Shown piece by piece: positions 1-7,599 of a DNA stretch of 10,707 nt (positions are counted from its first letter, which is position 1; the number at the start of each line of letters is the position of its first letter). The stretch covers positions 1 to 10,707 of the forward strand of contig CAMIHT010000041.1 of the NCBI GenBank assembly GCA_946222725.1, in the 5' to 3' direction. Origin of the DNA: Actinotignum schaalii. Lineage in GTDB: Bacteria > Actinomycetota > Actinomycetes > Actinomycetales > Actinomycetaceae. Under the pieces are notes generated by a model. That model was not told the DNA's origin and made no database searches. It saw nothing but the letters and a program-made list of their open reading frames with translations. The position numbers and the translations under genes are program-made.

Positions 1-1
1 G

Positions 2-220
2 GCATTTTTGGCCGGCCGTACCCTGTTGCTCCTTGACGAGCCCACCGCGCAGGTCGATGTGGAATCCGAGGACCGGATTTGCGCGGCGTTAGCGGGGCTC
101 GGGCCCGAGTACACGCTCGTTATGGTCACGCACCGTCCCGCGCTAGTTGCGCTCGCTGATCGGGTGGTGCGAGTCCACGACGGAATTCTCGAGGAGGTCA
201 GCGATGTCCACGCTGAGTAA
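2..220 (+). CDS. CydD-like ABC exporter subunit, C-terminal end of the ATPase domain (5' truncated by the window)
   Basis: Only the last 72 residues are in the window; the reading frame is open from base 2, so the gene begins upstream. What remains is the end of an ABC nucleotide-binding domain: Walker B with its catalytic Glu (LLLLDEPTA), a D-loop (QVD), and the H-loop in VTHRPALVALADRVV. The wording around the H-loop (THRPALxALADRVV) resembles the CydD half of CydDC-type heterodimeric exporters, which in Escherichia coli move cysteine and glutathione to the periplasm and support cytochrome bd assembly. The next gene starts before this one ends (17-base overlap), as expected for translationally coupled CydD and CydC partners. 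The ATPase motifs that survive are canonical, in contrast to those of the partner. The family assignment is inference from a short fragment; any fused permease-ATPase exporter half would fit the motifs. Confidence 0.7.
   Translation, partial: AFLAGRTLLLLDEPTAQVDVESEDRICAALAGLGPEYTLVMVTHRPALVALADRVVRVHDGILEEVSDVHAE
191..197 (+). promoter_or_regulatory. Ribosome binding site of the cydC-like gene
   Basis: GAGGAGG lies six bases before ATG 204, inside the end of the upstream cydD-like gene. It decides the start: an alternative in-frame start further upstream, near 147, has no comparable site and would lengthen the overlap. Confidence 0.75.
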
Positions 221-2105
221 TAAAGCCGTGCGCGAGGATAACGGCGCTGCGCTGCGCGGGAATGGTGCGCGTGAGAGCAACGGCGCCGCGCCGGGGCTGC
301 GCACCGTGCTGCGCTGGCTGCTTTCCCTCACCCGCCCCGTTCACGGTCCGCTCGCGCTCTCCACCCTGTGCCGGGCCGCCGGCCAGGTGGCTGATATCGG
401 GCTTTTCGCGGTCGCTACCTACGGAATGGTGGCGGCCGTGAGCAGCGGCGGGGGAGCGGGTTTCCTCTGGCTCGTGGCCCTTCTCGCGCTCCTCAAAGCG
501 GGCCTGCGCTACCTCGAACAATTCACCGGGCACTACGTGGCTTTCCGGGCCCTCGAGCTGCTGCGCACCCGTGTTTTCGCCAGCCTGTGGCCCAAGGCCC
601 CCGGGATTATGACCCGCTCACGTTCGGGAGATATGGTTGCCTCCCTCACCCGCGATATTGACCGCATCGAAGTGGTCTACGCGCATACGGTGGCGCCGGT
701 GGTCTGCGCTTATGTGCTTACCCCCGCCGCGCTGCTGGTGGGCGGCGCGCTGCTCGGCTGGAACGCGATGGCGTTACCGGCGGTGGCCACTGCGCTCGCA
801 CTTGCGGTTATCCCTTACGCGGGCACCCGGCGCGCGATTGATGCGACGACGGCGCAACTAGCCGCCCGAGCCGATCTGGCCGCGCATGTGACCGATTCGC
901 TGTACGGCCTCGAAGACGTGCTCGTTTTCGGGCGCACTGCCGACCGTATGGAGGAAACAGCCGCCCTCGGCGCGAAAGTCGCCACCAGCGGGTCTTTCCC
1001 CGCCTGGGTGGCCGGGCTGCGCCGCGGGGCTAATATTCTTGCCGCCGGGATGAGCGCGGCGTGGATTATCGCGGTGGGTCTGAGCGACCCGACTATCTCC
1101 CTGCCGCTCGCAGCGGCTGGCGCGGTGGCGGCCCTGCGGGTATGGGAAGGCCCCCAGGCTCTCGAAGATGCGGCGTCGTCCCTCGATGCTTCGCTCGCGG
1201 CCGCGCGGCGCATATATACCCTCGCGCACGCGCCCCAACCGTGCCCGGACGGCCCCGGTATCCTCATGCCCGAACGCGGCCTATCCGTAGAATTCGACGA
1301 CGTTCGCTACGCCTACCCGGAGCGTGAACGCGAGGTGTTGCGGGGGGTGAGTCTGCGCATTCCGGCCGGCTCCCACACCGTGCTGGCCGGACGTTCCGGC
1401 TCGGGTAAATCCACCCTGGTCCATCTGGTGGAACGCTACGATGACCCGATATCTGGGACGGTGCGCATCGGTGGGATTCCCACCACGGATCTCAAAGTCG
1501 CCTCGCTGCACGCCTGCGTGGTGGGCGTTTCCCAAAAAAGCCAGATTGTGGCCGGGACGATTGCCGATAACCTGCGCCTGGGAGTCCCGAGTGCCACCGA
1601 AGTTGAACTGTGGCGTGCCCTCGCCGTAGCAGGGCTGGAGGGCGATGTGCGGGCCATGCCGGAGGGCTTAGCCACCCGGGTGGGAGGCGGTACCTCGCAC
1701 GGCCGACCCACCGGATACGCGCTTTCGGGAGGGCAGGTGCAGCGGCTGTGCCTGGCCCGCGCGGTGCTCATGCGCCCGGCAGTCCTCATCCTCGATGAAT
1801 TCGCCGCCGCCCTCAATCGGGAACTCGAAGCCGGAATTCGAGCAAATCTGCGCGCCGCCCTCCCCGATGCAACCATTATTGAAGTGAGTCACCGCCTCGA
1901 TGCGGTGCACGAAGCGGATACCGTGGCCGTGCTTTCGAGCGGGCGCCTGGTGCTGACCGGCCCACCCGCCGACATCACCGAAGCCCGGGTACGCGAAGCG
2001 GTGCGGGAAAGCGGCGCGGAGGTGCCCTGTGAGGCGATTCCGGAGAACGGTGCCACGCATCCGGGGAATGCGGCGAATAATGCGCCCCGCGCGCCGCGCC
2101 ATTAG
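204..2105 (+). CDS. cydC: CydC-like ABC exporter, fused permease and ATPase
   Basis: This 633-residue half-transporter probably pairs with the CydD-like protein encoded just upstream to form an inner-membrane heterodimeric exporter (thiols or amino acids by analogy with CydDC). The transmembrane domain spans about residues 36-340 and contains LRYLEQFTGH and a RSGDMVASL stretch followed by DID, matching CydC-type sequences. The ATPase domain (about 362-590) has Walker A GRSGSGKST (396-404), Q-loop Q444, signature LSGGQ (507-511), Walker B VLILDE (527-532, catalytic E532 present) and H-loop H563. The residue after the catalytic Glu is Phe instead of Pro, and the D-loop reads AALN instead of ALD, so this site departs from consensus. 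Both ends carry Asn-Gly-Ala rich low-complexity sequence (about 11-30 and 611-630). Start ATG 204 is chosen for its strong Shine-Dalgarno. The substrate is not determined by the sequence; no cytochrome bd genes are visible. Confidence 0.78.
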   Translation: MSTLSNKAVREDNGAALRGNGARESNGAAPGLRTVLRWLLSLTRPVHGPLALSTLCRAAGQVADIGLFAVATYGMVAAVSSGGGAGFLWLVALLALLKAGLRYLEQFTGHYVAFRALELLRTRVFASLWPKAPGIMTRSRSGDMVASLTRDIDRIEVVYAHTVAPVVCAYVLTPAALLVGGALLGWNAMALPAVATALALAVIPYAGTRRAIDATTAQLAARADLAAHVTDSLYGLEDVLVFGRTADRMEETAALGAKVATSGSFPAWVAGLRRGANILAAGMSAAWIIAVGLSDPTISLPLAAAGAVAALRVWEGPQALEDAASSLDASLAAARRIYTLAHAPQPCPDGPGILMPERGLSVEFDDVRYAYPEREREVLRGVSLRIPAGSHTVLAGRSGSGKSTLVHLVERYDDPISGTVRIGGIPTTDLKVASLHACVVGVSQKSQIVAGTIADNLRLGVPSATEVELWRALAVAGLEGDVRAMPEGLATRVGGGTSHGRPTGYALSGGQVQRLCLARAVLMRPAVLILDEFAAALNRELEAGIRANLRAALPDATIIEVSHRLDAVHEADTVAVLSSGRLVLTGPPADITEARVREAVRESGAEVPCEAIPENGATHPGNAANNAPRAPRH

Positions 2106-2138
2106 CGCTCCGTACAACATTAAGGCAAGATAGACAGG

Positions 2139-3260
2139 ATGAGTGGACAGCGCGGCAACCAGCGGCACGCGGCCACCGCGCTCCCCGCGGTGACTGGCGC
2201 GCCAGTCATGCCCGCGCTCCCCGCCGGCATTAAAGCACGCCGCCGCCGGCGTATCTGGACCTTCCTCATCCTCATCGTGCTCCTTGCGCTGGGAATGCTC
2301 CTCTCCGCGCACCTGGGCCAATTCCCCGTGACAGTGGGGGAGGTGGCGCGCGGTATCGCCGCCCGTTTCGGGCTGGCCGCGCCCCCGGAAGATCCCCTTG
2401 TTATGGCGGCGCTCTGGAATATTCGCTTTCCCCGTATCTGCTTAGGAATCCTGGTGGGCGGGGCGCTCGCGGTGGCCGGCGCTGTTATGCAGGCGGTTTT
2501 CTCCAATCCGCTGGCTGAACCGGGAATTATCGGGGTCTCGTCCGGATGCGCTTTCGGGGCCGCTCTCACCATGGTCTTTATTCCCGGGGCGCTGGGTGGG
2601 TTATCGGTACCGCTGGGCGCCTTCGTTGCCGGGCTTGTCACCTCCGCCACCGTCTACCTGCTGGCGCGCTCGCAGGGGCGAGCTGAAACTCTCACCCTGG
2701 TGCTCACCGGCATCGCGGTGACCGCGGTGGCTTCCGCGCTTACCTCCATCGCCACCTACCTGGCTGATACCAATGCCCGCGAACAAATCGTGTTCTGGCA
2801 GATGGGATCGCTGGCCGGGGCTTCCTGGTTCCAGGTGGCCGTGGTGGGTGCGGTGGTCGGCATCGGTATCCTCGGTGCCCTCGGGCTGGCCGGCCGCCTC
2901 GACCTGCTCAGCTTGGGGGAGCGGGAAGCCGGGCACGTGGGCGTGAACGTCGCGGCTTTGCGGGCCGCCGCCATCGTCCTCACCGCCATCCTGACCGCCG
3001 CCGCCGTCTGTTTCGCCGGGGTTATTGGCTTCGTGGGACTTATTGTCCCGCACGTGCTGCGCCTCCTCATGGGGCCGATGAACCGCATGCTTATCCCCGC
3101 CGCGCTGCTGGGCGGGGCGGTGCTCCTCACCTACGCCGATCTCGCGGCCCGCACCCTCGTGCCCTTCGCGGAACTCCCCATCGGGATCTTCACTGCCCTG
3201 GTGGGTGGCCCCACTTTCTTTATCCTGCTGCGTAAGAACTTGCGAGGTGCCCGTGGTTGA
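2139..3260 (+). CDS. FecCD/HmuU-type permease of an iron-chelate or heme ABC importer
   Basis: A 373-residue polytopic membrane protein of the FecCD (BtuC-like) permease family, which forms the dimeric channel of importers for heme, ferric siderophores or cobalamin. After a basic N-terminal stretch (KARRRRR) come about ten hydrophobic segments. Family hallmarks are RFPRICLGILVGGALAVAG followed by NPLAEPGIIGVSSG near the N-terminal third, GFVGLIVPHVLRLLMG after residue 285, and a C-terminal ELPIGIFTALVGGPTFF. The gene sits 33 bases after the cydC-like gene, and its stop overlaps the start of the ATPase gene, so the two are surely co-transcribed. The Shine-Dalgarno before ATG 2139 is poor (AAGG about 13 bases away); a later in-frame ATG at 2208 has no better site and would remove only the low-complexity N-terminus. 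Choosing between heme and siderophore needs a comparison I cannot run. Confidence 0.88.
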   Translation: MSGQRGNQRHAATALPAVTGAPVMPALPAGIKARRRRRIWTFLILIVLLALGMLLSAHLGQFPVTVGEVARGIAARFGLAAPPEDPLVMAALWNIRFPRICLGILVGGALAVAGAVMQAVFSNPLAEPGIIGVSSGCAFGAALTMVFIPGALGGLSVPLGAFVAGLVTSATVYLLARSQGRAETLTLVLTGIAVTAVASALTSIATYLADTNAREQIVFWQMGSLAGASWFQVAVVGAVVGIGILGALGLAGRLDLLSLGEREAGHVGVNVAALRAAAIVLTAILTAAAVCFAGVIGFVGLIVPHVLRLLMGPMNRMLIPAALLGGAVLLTYADLAARTLVPFAELPIGIFTALVGGPTFFILLRKNLRGARG

Positions 3261-4140
3261 TCTCTTCTCCGCGGTGGGTGGGCCGGCCGGGGCGCTCGTG
3301 GCCGAGCATCTTAGCTTCGCCTACGGTACGCACCGGGTTCTCCACGACGTCAGCATCACCGCCCAGCCCGGGCGGGTTCTCGGGGTGCTCGGCCCCAACG
3401 GTACCGGCAAATCCACCCTGCTGTCGCTCCTCGCCGGCGATCTTGCCCCCACCTGCGGGCAGGTGCGCATCGGCGAGACCTCCGTTTCCTCCCTTTCCTG
3501 GCGGGAATTGGCGCGCATGCGTGCCGTTATGCCCCAAAACTCCACTTTCCCCTTCGCCTACCTGGTGCGCGACCTGGTAGCCATGGGCCTCGGATCCGGG
3601 AACGGTGCCGGGCGGGGGAATGGCACGGCACAGGGCAACGGCGCAGCAGGCGCAAGCGCCAGTACCCAGAACGGGGCCGGCACCGCCCGCGCCGCGGACG
3701 CCGCTATTATCGACGCCGCTCTGCGCGCCGCCGACGTCACCCACCTCCAGGATCGCGACGTCACCCGCCTTTCGGGCGGCGAGCAGGCCCGGGTCACCTT
3801 CGCGCGGGTGCTCGCCCAGCGCGCCGGGGTGGTACTCCTTGATGAGCCGACCGCCGCCCTCGATATTTCCCACCAGCAGCGTCTCCTCGAGCTGTGCCGG
3901 CGCCTGGCGGCCGGCGGGCATACCGTCGTCGCCGTGCTGCACGATATCCAGCTGGCCGGCGCGCTCTGCGATGACGTGGTGTTGCTGCGCCACGGCCGGG
4001 TGGAGGCGGCCGGCACCCCGCGCCAGGTACTCAGCTCAGAGCTACTGACCCGGGTCTACGAATGGCCGATACGAGTGGAGACGCTGGGCGATGGGACGAT
4101 CGTCGTCGTTCCCACCACCGCAACCACGTCCGCAAAGTGA
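3253..4140 (+). CDS. HmuV/FecE-type ATPase of the iron-chelate or heme ABC importer
   Basis: A 295-residue ABC ATPase that should energise the FecCD-type permease encoded directly before it. It has Walker A GPNGTGKST (47-55), Q-loop Q95 in MPQNSTFPF, signature LSGGEQAR (173-180), Walker B VVLLDEP (193-199), D-loop ALD (202-204) and H-loop H230 in VLHDIQLA. The C-terminal tail (YEWPIRVETLGDGTIVVVP) recalls HmuV-type heme importer ATPases, so heme is my first guess and a siderophore the alternative. GTG 3253 is the likely start, with GAGG just upstream, giving an 8-base overlap with the permease stop; GTG 3247 is possible. Oddly, residues 114-145 in the helical subdomain are a Gly/Asn/Ala-rich insertion with NGA/NGT repeats, absent from typical family members and similar in style to the ends of the CydC-like protein. 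No substrate-binding protein gene is in view. Confidence 0.87.
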   Translation: MVDLFSAVGGPAGALVAEHLSFAYGTHRVLHDVSITAQPGRVLGVLGPNGTGKSTLLSLLAGDLAPTCGQVRIGETSVSSLSWRELARMRAVMPQNSTFPFAYLVRDLVAMGLGSGNGAGRGNGTAQGNGAAGASASTQNGAGTARAADAAIIDAALRAADVTHLQDRDVTRLSGGEQARVTFARVLAQRAGVVLLDEPTAALDISHQQRLLELCRRLAAGGHTVVAVLHDIQLAGALCDDVVLLRHGRVEAAGTPRQVLSSELLTRVYEWPIRVETLGDGTIVVVPTTATTSAK

Positions 4141-4156
4141 GAAGGCAATTCTCACT
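4136..4156. repeat. Perfect 8-bp inverted repeat at the end of the ABC operon, upstream of ilvD
   Basis: AGTGAGAA and TTCTCACT are exact reverse complements separated by the five bases GGCAA. The left arm overlaps the stop codon of the ATPase gene. No T-run follows on the + strand, so this is not a classical intrinsic terminator. It lies just upstream of a possible -10 element for ilvD (TAGACT at 4170-4175), so it could be an operator or an mRNA hairpin. Function is unknown. Confidence 0.6.
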
Positions 4157-4169
4157 ACGTGGACATAGC

Positions 4170-4175
4170 TAGACT
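4170..4175 (+). promoter_or_regulatory. Possible -10 element of ilvD
   Basis: TAGACT fits the TANNNT core of actinobacterial housekeeping promoters and would start transcription near 4182, about 47 bases before the ilvD ATG. No good -35 is seen; TTCTCA at 4149-4154 is close but with a short 15-base spacer. This rests on one hexamer. Confidence 0.25.
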
Positions 4176-4228
4176 AAGGACGACGGCGGCACCGCCCGCC
4201 ACCACAACACACGATACGAAGGGGAACT

Positions 4229-6073
4229 ATGGCGCAGCTGCGATCGGCAACGTCAACAACGGGCCGGAATATGGCCGGGGCGCGGGCGCTCTGGCGCGCT
4301 ACCGGGATGGGCTCGGAAGATTTCGGCAAGCCGATTATTGCCATCGCTAATTCCTTCACCCAATTTGTTCCCGGGCACGTGCACCTACGTAATGTCGGGA
4401 AAATCGTGGCGGATGTTATCCAGGCAAACGGCGGGGTGGCGCGCGAATTTAATACCATCGCTGTGGATGACGGCATCGCTATGGGCCACGACGGCATGCT
4501 CTATTCGCTGCCCAGCCGCGAAATAATTGCCGATTCCATCGAATATATGTGCAATGCGCATACCGTGGATGCCCTCGTCTGCATTTCGAATTGCGATAAA
4601 ATCACGCCCGGCATGCTCATCGCCGCCATGCGCCTGAATATTCCCACTATTTTTGTGTCCGGTGGGCCCATGGAGGCGGGCAAGCCGGTGGAAGGCGTCG
4701 TCGATCATAATATTGACCTCATCGACGCTATGGCCCTGGCCGTGGACGATTCCATCACGGACGATGAGCTCGCGCGCGTGGAGGAAAACGCCTGCCCCAC
4801 CTGCGGTTCCTGCTCGGGAATGTTCACCGCGAATTCCATGAATTGCCTAACCGAAGCGCTGGGCATGTCCCTGCCCGGCAACGGTTCCACCCTTGCCACC
4901 GCCACCCGGCGCCGCCGGCTTTTCGAAGAGGCCGGGAAACGTATCGTTGCGCTCACGAAACGTTTTTATAACGACGACGACGCCAGCGTGCTACCGCGCA
5001 ATATTATGACGAAGGCGGCTTTTACCAATGCCATGTCCATGGATGTGGCCATGGGGGGCTCCACCAATACCGTGCTTCATATTTTGGCCATCGCCCAGGA
5101 AGGCCACGTGGATTTCACGCTTGCGGATATTGATGCGCTCTCGCGGCGAGTGCCCTGCATGGTTAAACTTGCCCCGAATTCCACCGAATTCCATATTCAG
5201 GACTTCCACCGCGCCGGCGGGATTCCGGCGCTGCTCGGGGAAATGTACCGGGCGGGGATGCTCGATGATTCGGTGCACTCGGTGCATTCCGATGATCTGA
5301 AATCCTGGCTGGAAACCTGGGATATTCGCGGGGTGGCACCCTCGGAGCAGGCCCGTGATCTTTTCAGCGCCGCGCCGGGGAATGTGCGCACTACCCGCGC
5401 ATTTTCGCAGGACTCCACCTGGGAAAGCCCGGATGTGGACGGGGAACACGGGTGTATTCGCAGCGCAGATCACGCCTATACCGAGGATGGCGGGCTGTGC
5501 GTCCTGCGCGGGAACCTCGCGGAAGACGGTGCGGTTATTAAGACGGCCGGAATTAGCGAAGAGCTTTTCCATTTTGAAGGACGGGCGCGAGTGGTCGATT
5601 CCCAAGAGGCCGCCGTCGAACTTATTTTGTCCAAGGCGGTGGAACCGGGCGATATTGTGGTGATCCGCTACGAGGGCCCCAAGGGTGGGCCGGGAATGCA
5701 AGAAATGCTCTATCCCACCTCCTACCTCAAGGGCCTGGGGCTCGGGAAGGTCTGCGGCTTGATTACCGATGGGCGTTTTTCCGGGGGAACGTCAGGGCTG
5801 TCCATCGGGCACGTTTCCCCCGAGGCTGCCGCGGGCGGCAATATTGCGCTACTGCGCGAAGGGGATCGTATTATTATCGACGTTCCTACCCGGCTGCTCG
5901 CCATGGATGTATCCGAAGAAGAATTGGCTGAGCGGCGCGCCCAGATGGGGGAGCTGCCCTGGCGTCCCGAGAAGCGGGACCGGCACGTTTCCAAGGCGCT
6001 GCGGGCCTACGCCATGATGACCACCTCGGCGGATCGCGGGGCGGTGCGGGTGGTGGACGGCCGCGTGGACTAA
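4229..6073 (+). CDS. ilvD: Dihydroxyacid dehydratase
   Basis: IlvD dehydrates 2,3-dihydroxy-isovalerate and 2,3-dihydroxy-3-methylvalerate to the 2-oxo acids, the last step shared by valine, leucine and isoleucine synthesis, in the cytosol. The 614-residue product aligns along its whole length with the long, E. coli-type IlvD (about 616 residues) as I recall it. Visible functional residues are the metal ligand D81 in DDGIAMGH, iron-sulfur ligand C122 in NCDKITPGM (with D123 and K124, the latter the carbamylated lysine in the family), C195 in [12 protein letters not shown]492 in [10 protein letters not shown] and the catalytic-base serine S518 in GRFSGG. ATG 4229 follows AAGGGGA by three bases. 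The gene stands alone, 88 bases after the ABC operon, and is separated from ilvBNC by the convergent exporter gene. Cluster type ([2Fe-2S] or [4Fe-4S]) cannot be read from sequence. Confidence 0.97.
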   Translation: MAQLRSATSTTGRNMAGARALWRATGMGSEDFGKPIIAIANSFTQFVPGHVHLRNVGKIVADVIQANGGVAREFNTIAVDDGIAMGHDGMLYSLPSREIIADSIEYMCNAHTVDALVCISNCDKITPGMLIAAMRLNIPTIFVSGGPMEAGKPVEGVVDHNIDLIDAMALAVDDSITDDELARVEENACPTCGSCSGMFTANSMNCLTEALGMSLPGNGSTLATATRRRRLFEEAGKRIVALTKRFYNDDDASVLPRNIMTKAAFTNAMSMDVAMGGSTNTVLHILAIAQEGHVDFTLADIDALSRRVPCMVKLAPNSTEFHIQDFHRAGGIPALLGEMYRAGMLDDSVHSVHSDDLKSWLETWDIRGVAPSEQARDLFSAAPGNVRTTRAFSQDSTWESPDVDGEHGCIRSADHAYTEDGGLCVLRGNLAEDGAVIKTAGISEELFHFEGRARVVDSQEAAVELILSKAVEPGDIVVIRYEGPKGGPGMQEMLYPTSYLKGLGLGKVCGLITDGRFSGGTSGLSIGHVSPEAAAGGNIALLREGDRIIIDVPTRLLAMDVSEEELAERRAQMGELPWRPEKRDRHVSKALRAYAMMTTSADRGAVRVVDGRVD

Positions 6074-6086
6074 GGCGCCACGGTGC

Positions 6087-6121
6087 GCGCCGGGCTGCGG
6101 CTGGTGGTCAGCGCCCGGCGC
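6087..6121. terminator. GC-rich hairpin between convergent ilvD and the exporter gene
   Basis: GCGCCGGGC (6087-6095) and GCCCGGCGC (6113-6121) form a perfect 9-bp stem, with a further inner GCTG/CAGC pairing in the loop. It lies in the 100-base gap between two convergent genes, where a bidirectional terminator is expected. It lacks a T-run on either side, so efficiency is doubtful. Confidence 0.45.
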
Positions 6122-6160
6122 CTCCGCGGTGCCGCGTTCACACGAGCCCCGGCGCGCTAT

Positions 6161-6180
6161 TCGTTACTAGTCGTTACTCG
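6161..6180. repeat. Two tandem copies of a 10-base unit at the 3' end of the exporter gene
   Basis: TCGTTACTAG is followed at once by TCGTTACTCG, nine of ten bases identical. The second copy holds the stop codon of the minus-strand gene (6174-6176) and the first places another TAA in a second frame, so the pair acts as a double stop. Probably a small slippage duplication. Confidence 0.6.
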
Positions 6181-7475
6181 TCGAAGGCCGGGCTGAGCTC
6201 GTGGGGTGGCTCCATAAGCCAGTGCCGGTCCGTGATCATGCGCGCGGCGGCCACCCCGGCACCCACCGAGCAAATCACCAGAACCACATTCGTGAGCGCG
6301 CCGGCGGCCTGGGCAATCTGCCCGGCATTAATGGCGTGCAGGCCGCGGAAAAATACCACTCCGGGAATCATGACGACGACGGCCGGCACGCTCAGCGAGA
6401 CCCGGGAAAATCGGGTGCGGCGAGTGAGTAGATGGGCGAGTACCCCGGCGCCCAGGGCCGCGAGGAAAACCGCGGCCACATTATAGAAGCCGGCATCCTG
6501 GGCGCTGAGGCGCGCGGCGTTGACAATCGCGCCGATGGCGCCGGCCAGCAGCGCCGCACCTTGCTCCGCGGTAAAGAGCATGGCGAAACCGTAGGAGGCC
6601 ACGAAGGTTGCGGCGCCGCGCGCTAAGGCTAGCCACGGTTCGGGGATCACGTAAGCGGCGTGCGGGGCAATATCGGTATCGAAAAGGACAGTGACCACCC
6701 ACACCGCCATCCCGGCGGCAAGCATGAGCATGGTGACATAGGCCCCGCGGGTCAGGCCGGCGGAAAAATCAGCGCGAATAGTATCGAGCATTGCGGTGAC
6801 CAGCGGGAAACCGGGAATAAGAAAAAGGAGTGCAGAAACCACCCCGGCTTCGTGCACCACCGCGATATGCCACGCCGCTTCGGCCACCCCAACCGTGGCC
6901 AGATACAGTACCGCAGCTAGCGCTCCTACCAGGAACCAAATCCCGAAGTGGTTAACGAGGCGGCGGGCTAACCAGCCGCGCGCCGCCTGCCCCGCGCTCG
7001 CCGCGAAGAAGACCGCCGAGCATTCCACCACCCCGCCCCGGTTGAGGAAACAGAAACAGGCGCAGGCCAACCCGGATACCAGGGCGAGCAGCCATGCCGG
7101 GTAGGTGCGCGCTCGCGTGATCGCATCATCGAGCGTGCTTGTCACCTGCGTGGGAGTCGAGCCATCCGGAAGGGTAGCAATGGCAGCAATAAGCGCGTCA
7201 ATACGGGCGGCGTTCACCCCGAGGGCGCGCTGTTCTCCGGTGAGAGTGCACACATCCCCGTAGCCGTAGCAGGTGACCGTGATTTCGGTGAAGGATACCG
7301 CGGCGTGGGTGGTACGAATTCCCAGGGCGTGGGCGGTGCGTTCCATGGAATGTTTCACTCGGTAGGCGGAGGCGCCGCTGGCGAGCAGCAGGAGGCCGGC
7401 GCGCAGCACCGCGCGCGCGGCATAGCGCAGGTGGCTAGGGTGCTGCGGCGCAGGAGGCCGGTGCGAAAACGTCAC
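6174..7475 (-). CDS. ThrE-type threonine/serine exporter, two-domain form
   Basis: A membrane protein of the ThrE family (DUF1212 plus DUF3815 in one chain), whose founding member exports threonine and serine in Corynebacterium glutamicum. In the 433-residue form the N-terminal domain begins near residue 17 with RYAARAVLRAGLLLLASGAS, then about ten hydrophobic segments run from residue 127 to 410. Hallmarks are LIPGFPLVTAMLDTIRADFS (219-238) and VPAVVVMIPGVVFFRG (363-378), the paired IPG motifs of the two halves. Start choice is uncertain: GTG 7475 leaves a 16-residue lead-in to the conserved domain but has a weak Shine-Dalgarno; ATG 7601 would give 475 residues but would run through the ilvB leader promoter and encode atypical sequence. 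Neighbours are ilvD, convergent, and ilvBNC, divergent. Threonine is the isoleucine precursor, so a role in setting flux is plausible, but that is inference. Confidence 0.85.
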   Translation of the reverse strand: MTFSHRPPAPQHPSHLRYAARAVLRAGLLLLASGASAYRVKHSMERTAHALGIRTTHAAVSFTEITVTCYGYGDVCTLTGEQRALGVNAARIDALIAAIATLPDGSTPTQVTSTLDDAITRARTYPAWLLALVSGLACACFCFLNRGGVVECSAVFFAASAGQAARGWLARRLVNHFGIWFLVGALAAVLYLATVGVAEAAWHIAVVHEAGVVSALLFLIPGFPLVTAMLDTIRADFSAGLTRGAYVTMLMLAAGMAVWVVTVLFDTDIAPHAAYVIPEPWLALARGAATFVASYGFAMLFTAEQGAALLAGAIGAIVNAARLSAQDAGFYNVAAVFLAALGAGVLAHLLTRRTRFSRVSLSVPAVVVMIPGVVFFRGLHAINAGQIAQAAGALTNVVLVICSVGAGVAAARMITDRHWLMEPPHELSPAFDE

Positions 7476-7562
7476 GCGTCCAGGGTACGCTTCCCGAAAT
7501 ACTCCGGAAAACTGTCCGAACAATGAAACCAAAATCCACGATGTGAGACAGATTGATCTTTT

Positions 7563-7592
7563 TAGTGTTTGTGGAGCCCGCTCCGGTAGTCT
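7563..7592 (+). promoter_or_regulatory. Candidate promoter of the ilvB leader and ilvBNC operon
   Basis: TAGTCT at 7587-7592 matches the TANNNT -10 core, with a weak -35 candidate TAGTGT at 7563-7568, spacer 18. The predicted start site, seven to eight bases after the -10, is the A at about 7600, the first base of the leader ATG, giving a leaderless transcript. That would explain why the leader has no properly spaced Shine-Dalgarno (AAGGG ends one base before ATG). The surrounding stretch from about 7500 is clearly AT-richer than the genes. Confidence 0.45.
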
Positions 7593-7599
7593 GAAGGGC

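Noticed and set aside
147..203. Upstream extension of the cydC-like frame
   Set aside because: The frame is open, but the strong GAGGAGG site six bases before ATG 204 and the lack of any site upstream favour the shorter protein.
4991..5701. Minus-strand open frame opposite ilvD
   Set aside because: Same effect of GC-rich codon bias; the translation has no domain-like sequence, and ilvD is certain over the same bases.
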